Both the position numbers and the translations under genes were made by a program. DNA of 64,000 bases from contig CAIIXF020000003.1 of assembly GCA_903813345.2 (NCBI GenBank), positions 30,827,248 to 30,891,247 on the forward strand, read 5' to 3'. Within the stretch, counting starts at the first letter, position 1, and the number at the start of each line of letters is the position of its first letter. Below, piece by piece: positions 55,286 through 64,000 of the stretch. The notes below the pieces were generated by a model, which saw nothing but the letters and a program-made list of their open reading frames with translations, did no database searches and had not been told where the DNA came from. Source of the DNA: Owenia fusiformis (lineage: Eukaryota; Annelida; Polychaeta; Sabellida; Oweniidae).

Positions 55286-57521
55286 CTTATATGCAATTGT
55301 GAGCTTTAAAATAGAGGTGCCAAAGCTGAGCTTTTAATCTGACATACTACAAAATTAGTGTGTGGTTATGTATAATGCTCTGCAATTAATTCTTGTATTT
55401 AGAAATGATTGTTACATGTTGAAAATACTTTACATGTATGAACAGGTTGTTACATAATGACTATCCTCCCCAGAGCTGGACCTCCATTGTAAATAGCATA
55501 CCCCATATGTTATTTTTATTCTATGGAAGTGCATGCAATTATTGGCTTATCGAAACTTAAACTCAACATGTTTTAAAGATTAGCTGTGAACCCTGCCAAT
55601 AGGCATGTTAAAGATGTCCCAGAACACTAGTATCTGAAGTTATATATACAGTTTATCATTATAATGGGGATGGCTACTGAGGTGGAGAGTCATTATGAAA
55701 TGCACTTGTGTACATTATTATTTATTGTGGTAAAACCATAGATGGAGGAGGAATGTTCCCAAAATGCATAGCAACTCAAGATTATTTGACCAATCAGGTA
55801 TCCTAGAATTCTGATCGTCATAGATATATTTGACTACTTAGTCCTATTTGTAAATTATGTATAAAGTTTTTTTGAAATTTGATTCATCTTTGTGTGAAAG
55901 TGTATGTTTACATAACTTTAACTAAACTCTTAATGAAATGCCAAAGTAACAGACTCCCATATGTTATATACCAGGTCATTCAATATGTTCCCGGAAAAAT
56001 GCTCTCATTTCAATGTTTTTTGATATTTCTCATGAAATTTTTACATTGTGTAAAATATATTTTCTTATTGATTTATGAAATATCAGCATCTCTGATTCGA
56101 TTGGTCACAAATAATGGTTACTATGGTAACTTGACTTTATATACTCTCTGAAATGAGAGCATTTTCCGCGAACTTATTGAACGACCTGGTATGAGATTTA
56201 GAGGTAGAGGACAGGGGGCAATGTCATATATGTTGAACACTCAGTGTATGCCTGGTATTCAGTCATTTTTCTGACAGGTACCTACATGACATTGTCTCCC
56301 TGTACTCTACAGAGAACAACTTTTTTGCCAAACTATTTAAAGTGAAGATTCATATACTTTACTCAAAATAAATGTGAAATGCCAAGGAAGGAAAATGCAA
56401 TTTACAGACAACAAATTAGCATATTTAATTTTGTTGTCCCAGTAAAAATATTATTTTGATCTAGTTTTCTCGAGGTTTCTACCAATGTAAATATAAGCGT
56501 GACATTCCATAATTTTCTAGCATGTATAAAAATTGTTTCTCTTGTGAGAATTGTACTTTAATGTAAGAATTACTGCATTAATATATATTATTTGAATTTT
56601 TAAATTAAGGTGAGTGTGAAACACTTATTACTTTACACTGAGCTACCTGTATGTATGTGTTATTTTTTCTTGTACATCAAAATTTGGATATATTGTTCGT
56701 TGGGATGTGCTATGCAGTGGACTTGCTGATTTCTAATTATCCATGATTTATTGAATGGTACATGCTTAATTCATGTACTCACATGTATATATATATTTGT
56801 GTACTCTTTAAGAGTTCTCTCACTTGGATGTACATGTGTAACTATTGTAGAATCCAAGTTTAAAGAATAAATTGTTATGTGATGTGAGAAATAATCACTG
56901 TTTTTCTGTTGTATTACACCCTATCTGATAGCTCATAGACGTAACATTTAAGCCCTGTACTCAGTGTAATGTGGAATAACCATTCCTTGAAGGTTTTGCT
57001 TTCCATAAGATGTGGAGCATCAAGTGTTAATTTTAGGAAACAATGCCTGGAAGGAATGGTCATTCCACAGTGCATTGAGTCTTTAGCCAACTTTTTTGTG
57101 TTTGTTGGTCTGCATCTGTAATAAATGGCAGGTGGTGACATTTAGTATGCTAATGCCTGGTATAAATATTGCATCAGATAGGCCTATCTGAAACTGTTAC
57201 TAAGATTTAACTGGCAATCATTAACGTTTCTGTATCTCAACATCAACATTTGATCAGAAATCTCAATTTCTTTTCCAGGATAATGAAGGATTGTACATAG
57301 AAAATGAATGATTGTACAGATTGTACAGTGTAAATCAAACTCGCAACTGAGACAACACAATCTAAAACAACAAATAATACACTATTATTTGGATTATTAT
57401 GCTGAAAAACTTTAACACAATCATTATTTTGATTTGGTTGAGATTTACTTGAGTCTCCAGCCAATTCCACTCAGTTGAGACAGAGAAATGGTATGTGGTA
57501 CATGTGCAGCTCAATTAAAAG

Positions 57522-57666
57522 GTACATTCTTTCAAAATCATGCAGTTTTTCATCATTCTAAGCACTTTTTAAGTGATTTTGGCCATTGGACCAAAATGAT
57601 CAAAAGTGAACCCCCCTTGGAATCTTTCAAAAAGTGAACCCCCCTTGGCAAATCTTGGCTACGGGC
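57522..57666. mobile_element. CAGGCCCGTAGCCAGG-family MITE, copy D (truncated)
   Basis: It shares TTTCAAAATCATGCAGTTTTTC, the AGTGAACCCCCCTTGG phrase and a final TTGGCTACGGGCC with the other copies. It lacks the left terminus and the last CTG, so no target duplication can be defined. Confidence 0.7.
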
Positions 57667-58283
57667 CGTGAGATGTGCTCAATTGTAAAATGCAAGTCTT
57701 ATAGCTGCGTTCATATCAAGATTAAAACACCATAATTAGAGGGATACGGTGATTGTATCTTATCCCCGGGAATATCATTCAATGATTAAATCCCCGGGAA
57801 AATTATTTCTAACGAGCGTCAATTGCAGTTCTTTTCCAAAAAAATATTTACATTTTGAAATGATTATTTTATCGAGTGTTACTCCTATATATTGATGAAT
57901 CTGCAAGTACATTATGAATTAACTATATCTTTTAGATATCTATAAGGATTTTGATTGGTGAGGGTTCAGGTAAGTGCAGCAATTACAGACATTTAGAGTT
58001 GAAAGTTGATTCACTCAATTATCGCCCAACCAACATTTTTATCCTTGAAATATATTTTGAACAAATGTCTATGTCTGTAAGTTTGCGGCAAACTGCAATG
58101 TAGTTACTCTGAAAATTCATTTCCTGACCCGCTCTTTGCCTGAAACTTGCTGTCTGTAACAGAGATGTTTTCTGCAAACATGTATTTGATATTTTCCTCT
58201 ATCCTATACTGGCAGACTAATGAGAATTATTCCTATTGATCTAAAACACATATATGTACAGTAGAGTAGTAAGTATACAAATG

Positions 58284-59132
58284 CTGTCAAGGAGGATTGG
58301 CTCCAAGAGTGCAACATCAACATTTTTGCCATATATGGGGTTGTTGTGGTTACAAACTTCGAATTCAAACAGCCGCCATTTTGTTCACTTCAACCATGGG
58401 CTTTCAACTAGAAGGGTATGCAACTCTATGTAATAACATGAGACCTTCAAAATGAGCAATGACATGCTTCCCTTTTATGGCAATATTTCAAAAAGTATTA
58501 GATAAATGTATATGTTTTAGTATTATTTTGAATAAAAATCAATTTTTAATATGATTTAAGCATAAAATATATTCAATATCATATAAAAGTAAACAAAAGA
58601 GACCAATAAGTATAAGAGTTATCAAGATGTTCTCTTTGAGTATTGCATTGTGGGTAATTATTCAAGAACACATTCCAATAAAAACATAATTTGTGGGAGA
58701 ATGTTCACTTTCTGTATTGTCATAATTATGATGAATTCTAATTTTTATTAAATTATCAAGATGTATGTAGAAGATCATGTTTTTATTTTTGAGTTATTTC
58801 TTTTAATCATCAATAAAAAGTACAAAATAAGATTTTCTTGGAATGTGTACATTCTCCAATTTTGAAAACCCATGGCAATGTTTATGTATGAAATATGGGA
58901 AGTTGCCTACCCTTCTAGTTGAAAGCCCATGCTTCAACATTTGAATCTTGAATTTTGGTCTTCAATTTTGGTCTTATTTCCAAATGAAAACTCACAAAAA
59001 ATGATCAAGATATTAGTTCGAATCTTTTGGACTGTTCATTTTGAATGTAGTCAGTTATAATTTCAGAAAATAACTACATTTTTAAATATTTTCATTGTTT
59101 CGATCCTTGGAGCCAATCCTCCTTGCATTCTG
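58284..59132. mobile_element. ~0.85-kb element with AAGGAGGATTGGCTCCAAG ends, next to the nucleotidase start
   Basis: The left end AAGGAGGATTGGCTCCAAG and its exact reverse complement near 59108-59126 bound the element. A second, inner inverted repeat lies at about 58396-58420 and 58902-58930 (CATGGGCTTTCAACTAGAAGG). It ends only about 90 bp before the first nucleotidase coding exon. No coding capacity recognised. Confidence 0.75.
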
Positions 59133-59224
59133 TGTAATTCAAGTTATGAAACATACATGTCTCTGAATATGAACCCTGACATTTCAATTTGTTGAACCAA
59201 CCCATCTACCATTGTAGTGTAATT

Positions 59225-62200
59225 ATGGAGTCAATAACCATACTGCACTTCAATGACGTTTACAACATCGAGCCGCAAGAACATGAGCCTAAAGGTGGTG
59301 CTGCTAGGATGGCTTCATACATTGACAGTGTGAGAGATCTGAACCCATTGGTGTTGTTTAGTGGTGACGCTTTAAACCCATCTCTTAGTAAGTAAATAAA
59401 GGAAGATATTGATGTACTGTATATCCAAACAGGAACAGGTTACATGTACCTGTAACCTTCAAGCCTGTAATTTTTTATGTAACCTCGTTACCTCATGGAC
59501 ACACAAAAACACTTCATGATCAACCTCTTGAACTGTGAAAAAGCTTAAAACATTACTGTTGGGGTGATATCTTTAAATGGCCCATTAAAATGTACTTTTT
59601 CTAAAATGATTTTTTAATGTTCCTTCCAGTCTTAAGAGAAAAATAAGTATTGTCAGCTTCTTATTACTCTATTGTATTTTAGTGAGCAGCATAACCAAAG
59701 GTGAACAGATGGGACCAATTCTAAGTGCCATGAATGTACAATGTGCTGTATATGGAAATCATGACTTTGGTAAATATTATCTACTTCATTCAGTCTTCAT
59801 ATTCAAATATAATTTGTTCATTTTTGTTTTGCAGGAAGATCTTCAAAATGTCTCTTGTAATTTGGCGTATGTTATTTAGATAATGTATGCCTGGAAATAT
59901 TTTGAGAAAACTGAAATATCAAATTTAAAAATGCTAATCATGTGCAGTAGTAAAACCTGTGTCAAATTTGATTATAAAATCATTATGAATTGATTATAAA
60001 CTGCTGCATTTCAAGGACAAAGTCAGTCGTGAGAGACAATTAAATTGAACAGAAATATGTTTTTTAAAACATTTTTCAATTTGGATTTTTGTAAGGAAGT
60101 ATACCTCATTTAGCCTTGATTCGCCTCACCAATTTTACCTCACCAATTTTGCCTCACCAATTTTTGTATTTTGATTAGATTTTGGTGTTGATGAGCTGTT
60201 AGAAGTGACTGAAAACACAAACTTTCCTTGGTTAATGAGCAATGTCAGGGAGAACATCACATTTGAACCTTTGGCAAATGGCCTTGAGAAACACACCATA
60301 CAATGGGATGGAATTAAGGTATGTCGATGACATATTTCAACTTGAGAATAGAATACCGTATATTCAAAGTGAGCCAATAAGTGTCCATGTTTTTTATTTG
60401 GTGACAACTTTTTGATAATGCATACATTTTAGAAAAGGAGATGCAGTAATCACTTGTAATTAATGAGCAACAAATATCATGTACCGTATACAGTAAAACC
60501 TGCATGTCTGTTGTCTGAACACCTCGTTTATCTGAACACCAATCAATATAAACATTTTTTCAGCCCATTTTCTAATCTGCCATAGATAAGTATTGTTATA
60601 AATCTTCAAAATTAAAACATCTGGCAATCCAAACATTTTTGGCTGCTCCCAGTGGCATTCTTTGATAGGTTGTACTCCATATCCAAATATTTTCTCAATG
60701 GTATTAAAATAACCCAATGGATTTCACTTATTGTCACATATATTTTGGGGCTTGCCAATTTGAATTTGAAGTTCAGAATTAGAAGAGATGTGTGTCACCA
60801 ACAGCTGTAGAATCAAACTAAAATCCTGATATGGGGTAGCCAGATAAATTAGCAGTTTAATGTGGAATTTAGCTATAAACAATATTGTCCGAGTCAAAGT
60901 AACAATTTTATTGGATTCATACTCCTATAATGTCTTCATATTACTATTTACTTCCAGTTTGGACTCATAGGCCTAGTAGAGAAAGAATGGCTGGCAACAC
61001 TAGCAACTGTTGATGAACAGGATGTGACTTTCCTAGACTTTGTAGAGGAAGGTCAGAGACTAAGCCAAGAGTTAAGAAATGAGGTGAGTAATAAGAATAG
61101 TGCTGGGAATCTCTTTCCCTCTGGGGTATCCTCCCTCTGGGACATTCATCTCCTTTGGGAACCAAGCTCTGAGCCAGGGACAAGGCTAAACTTAATATTT
61201 TCCCCCTCCTCTAGAGCATCCTTCCTTGATATAACATCCTTCTTCCCTTGGATATCAGGCTCTGTCAGAATCTTAAAGGGCCATCACAACAATTCAACGT
61301 TCATTTTAAGCATGTATTTAATCTGCAACCCTCTGTTAGTCAGTTTGTAAGTGTATCCATCCTTGAATACACCTGTTAATCCAAACACTTTTGGCTGATC
61401 CCAGTGGCATTTGGATGAGACAGTTTTTACTGTACCAGCAAACTGATTTGATTTTATGATGTATTATGCCTGATTGCATATGATGAACATGTGGTAATGG
61501 CACATGATGATGACACATGACACTGTGTGTGAGTGTGACACATGATAATGTGTAAGACACAATGATGACACATGATAATGTGTATGACACATGCTGATAT
61601 GTTTGTACTTGACAACTTTCATCCATAGGGTGCTGACTTCATTATTGCATTGACTCACATGAGGTGGGCCAGAGATGAAAGGTTGATGGCTGGCATGCCA
61701 GATGGCTGCATTGATCTCTATCTAGGAGGCCATGATCACAATGTGCAAACTAAAAAGGTTTCACTATTAAAGAACTAATCTGAAATTTGTTATAATTTTT
61801 GTTCATGGCAGTTATAAACCCTTATTTACCAACATGTACAATTACAATTTTTTGTGATAATATTTTTGTGAATTTGCAGTTTAAATAGTGGGATATCCTT
61901 TATAGCTAGCTGTACATTGTATGCTAATATCACAAATGTCAACTCGATCTTAGTACAACTGTTATAATTTCAAATGAGGTTTTAAAGCTGCAATAAATAG
62001 GATGCAAGTTTCATGTTCTACTAATATAGAATAAGTTTATATGTTGATGTTTATATATTCAAGGGTTGTGACTTTATCATTGCATTGACTCACATGCGTT
62101 GGCCCAATGATCGTATCGTAGCTGAAGATATTGATGTAGATATAGTGCTAGGAGGACACGACCATGATTACATCATTGAGCAGGTAAATGTATTAGCAGG

Positions 62201-63942
62201 GGAAGCCCTGCAGGCCCGTAGCCAGGATTTGCCAAGGGGGGGGGGGTTCATTTTTCAAAAAATTTCAGGGGGGTTCACATTTGACAATTTTGGCCCAAAT
62301 ATGGCTATAATCACTTGAGAAGTGCTCAAAATGGTGAAAAACTGCATGATTTTGAAAGAATTTTTGGCCAGGGGGGGGGAGGTTAGCCGGAACCCTGCGA
62401 ACCCCCTTTCTACGGGCCTGCCCTGTGTGACTTGAATCTCTTCCCTTGAAGACATATCACCCTGAGAGATAAACTTCTATGAATTCCATACTTTGAAAGT
62501 TAGAGAGGGTCTTAATATCAGAAGGCAGATCGTGATTTGATGATTTGGTCTGACTTAAGTTATCTTTATTGTTCAAGACCTAATATTATGTACATGTACA
62601 GGAGTTCATCTATTATGGTGTTGATATGATATGATCTTGGAACTTTGTGAGGCATGTATAGATATATTAAATTGAATTGAAAATTGGAAATTAATTGAAG
62701 CATATAATTTTGAGAAAAAAATCAGTTAACTATTGCAAACATCAGTCAGTAAATCAATTTCTGTTCATTTTTGCAACATTTGTTTTAAGTTTAGCACCAA
62801 TATGACAACGATGTATGAAGATTTAACAAGATAGTAAGTTGTACCATGGGCTTTCAACAGAGCTAAAGTTACAATATTTCAACATTTTAGTTGAATGGTA
62901 AATACATCATAAAGAGTGGCACTGACTTCAGGAATATGAGCAAGATAACGCTACAGTTCATAGAAAATCAGATAAGAGACATACAGATAGAAGAGATTGT
63001 ATTGGACTCTACCATTGAAGAGAAGATTGAAGTCAAGGAAATAGTGGACAGTTATATGTGTAAGTGAATTACCCAGGGTTTTTTAAAAAACACTGAAGCT
63101 CATGAATTTCAGTTGTCTTTCAGGAGAATGAAAATTACATTGGTAAGTAAGGGTTTATAGTTGAGATTGTATTGGACTCTACCATTGAGGAGAAGATTGA
63201 AGTCAAGGAAATAGTGGACAGTTATATGTGTAAGTTAATTATCCAGGGGTTTTACAAAACTGGTAATATTCTGGTAATATCCCAATTGCTATGATTTTGA
63301 TTTGATTTTGGAGTTTTTTTGAAAATCAGAGGTATTGGCCTGGTGGCTGTGCTGCTTTAAGCCTTGGTTTTATTTACCCAGTAATAACCTAAATAATTTC
63401 CAGTACATTGCTACAGTATTTGAATGTTTTCCTACTGTAGTGGTAATGTCTTCCAAGATGGAGGAAGAACTAGGGCAAATGGAGGTGGAGCTAGATGGAA
63501 GATTCTCCAAAATACGAACTCAAGAAACTAATCTAGGTATGTCAGTAATTCCAAAAATTCCCATTTTTACAATTTTGTCAAAAATGCCACTTTTATAGTT
63601 TTGTTCAATTTTATAGAACAAATATAGGTTTTCAACCTAGAGCCTACTTCATGGTTTGGAGATCATGGCAATTGTAAATAAATTTTAACATGATATAAAA
63701 TATGAAAATAAAGAATTGTAAATAAATCTTTCTGAGATAGCTCACCAAACCAGATTTTATATTTCTGTTTCTAGGTAACTTTATAATGGACATTGTGCTT
63801 GCTGCTGTTAACTGTGATCTTGCTATGTGTAATTCCGGAACTTTCCGCTCAGATAGAATACATTCCAGGGGAACTTTCCGTAAAAGGGATCTCCTCTCAA
63901 TTCTACCTATGATTGACCCAATGGTTGTCATAGAGATCTCAG
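59225..63942 (+). CDS. YfkN-like 5'-nucleotidase / metallophosphoesterase (5' part; 3' end off window)
   Basis: Predicted metal-dependent nucleotide or sugar-phosphate phosphatase with calcineurin-like fold. Exons: 59225-59387, 59683-59769, 60179-60318, 60958-61083, then either 61629-61757 or 62064-62183, then 62891-63059, 63441-63536 and 63775-63942 (optional 63161-63229). Phases join. Metal-site motifs appear in family order: HFNDVYNI (residue 8 on), FSGDA (about 45), YGNHDFDFG (about 78), ALTHMRW, and GGHDH. The C-terminal 5'-nucleotidase domain begins with NLGNFIMDIVLAA and CNSGTFRSDRIH, and LLSILPMIDPMVVIEIS follows. The ATG at 59225 is chosen because the catalytic domain starts at once. 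There is no signal peptide, so a cytosolic enzyme is likely, unlike secreted CD73. A possible acceptor at 59216-59217 suggests an upstream untranslated exon. Substrate unknown. Confidence 0.9.
61484..61612. repeat. ACACATGATRATG minisatellite in a nucleotidase intron
   Basis: Degenerate units around GACACATGATAATGTGTA repeat about seven times just before the acceptor of the exon at 61629. Short - strand frames rich in Ser/His/Val come from this tract and are not genes. Confidence 0.8.
61629..61757 (+). CDS. Nucleotidase alternative exon 5a (GGHDH core, divergent version)
   Basis: 43 codons, phase 0 to 0: GADFIIALTHMRWARDERLM, then an insert-bearing middle, then LGGHDHNVQTKK. It encodes the same catalytic His and GGHDH segment as exon 5b. 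The donor is the weak GTTTCA. The middle is three residues longer than 5b and the sequence after GGHDH differs. Including both exons would place two metal-binding cores in one domain, so use is probably mutually exclusive. Confidence 0.8.
62064..62183 (+). CDS. Nucleotidase alternative exon 5b (GGHDH core, canonical version)
   Basis: 40 codons, phase 0 to 0: GCDFIIALTHMRWPNDRIVA then DVDIVLGGHDHDYIIEQ, the form expected from the family (THMR.PND, GGHDHDY). Consensus-like donor GTAAAT. It lies 435 bp downstream of 5a and shares about half its residues with it. Confidence 0.85.
62211..62420. mobile_element. CAGGCCCGTAGCCAGG-family MITE, copy C (210 bp, TSD CCCTG)
   Basis: The left end CAGGCCCGTAGCCAGG and the right end CTACGGGCCTG are flanked by a perfect CCCTG duplication (62206-62210 and 62421-62425). 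It lies only 27 bp after the donor of exon 5b. The interior has G runs and the family phrase TGCATGATTTTGAAAG. Confidence 0.85.
63161..63229 (+). CDS. Possible extra nucleotidase exon 6b, duplicate of the exon 6 end
   Basis: The last ~67 bases of exon 6 and its donor recur 170 bp downstream with one synonymous change (GAA to GAG). The copy is preceded by a usable acceptor (GGGTTTATAG). Read as an exon it is 69 nt with phase 1 at both ends: T+TT gives Phe, then EIVLDSTIEEKIEVKEIVDSYM. It would insert 23 residues without a frameshift. Whether it is spliced in is unknown. Confidence 0.45.
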
Positions 63943-64000
63943 GTAAGTTATTACCTGGTGATATAATGTTTTCTAATTTTAACATTAAACATATATGCTT

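Larger units (their letters stand above)
53590..59217. other. Zinc-finger gene 3' UTR and intergenic DNA
   Basis: No coding exon seen. AATAAA signals occur at 56367-56372 and 56866-56871, among others; the true 3' end is undecided. Repeats present: fold-back copy 2 (54840-55285), a dispersed repeat at 56920-57145 inverted relative to 25330-25490, a partial MITE (57522-57666) and a TIR element (58284-59132). Confidence 0.5.

Noticed and set aside
59189-59225. Upstream ATG (59189) as the nucleotidase start
   Set aside because: It would add 12 residues (MLNQPIYHCSVI) lying before a probable acceptor at 59216-59217. The family normally starts just before the ITILHFND motif, so the ATG at 59225 is preferred.

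Overview
This is an AT-rich window from an animal nuclear genome. The genes have many small exons with GT-AG introns, the non-coding DNA is full of small transposons, and there is no bacterial-type gene packing. The gene families (METTL3, a TOX HMG-box factor, a C2H2 zinc-finger factor with BCL11-like first fingers, and a YfkN-like 5'-nucleotidase) fit a bilaterian. The repeat style, including (CGGA)n-tailed elements and a CAGGCCCGTAGCC element, suggests a marine invertebrate, perhaps lophotrochozoan or non-vertebrate deuterostome. The species cannot be named from the sequence.

Layout: 39-6090 (-) holds the first eight coding exons of METTL3; its C-terminus lies off the left edge. 9161-21379 (-) holds seven exons of a TOX-family gene, complete at the C-terminus, with the first coding exon or exons unresolved upstream. 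21.4-45.3 kb is non-coding and repeat-rich: fold-back elements, MITEs, a tRNA-derived SINE and a 5.4-kb Mutator-like element with long terminal inverted repeats and an 11-bp target duplication. Near 45.5 kb two exon-like starts point away from each other, which may be a bidirectional promoter. 50121-53589 (+) is the zinc-finger gene, possibly starting at 45702. 59225-63942 (+) is the 5' part of the nucleotidase gene, which runs off the right edge.

The genes do not form an operon or pathway: one writes m6A on RNA, two are predicted DNA-binding factors and one is a predicted phosphoesterase. What links them is a recurrent structural event. In METTL3, the zinc-finger gene and the nucleotidase gene, the 3' end of an exon together with its 5' splice site has been tandemly duplicated into the following intron. 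This leaves up to seven decoy donors in METTL3, and in the nucleotidase it creates what looks like a new, frame-preserving 69-nt exon. The nucleotidase also carries an older duplicated pair of exons for its GGHDH metal-binding core, probably mutually exclusive. Exon coordinates were worked out by hand from splice signals, reading phase and family resemblance remembered from known proteins; no alignment or transcript data were available.
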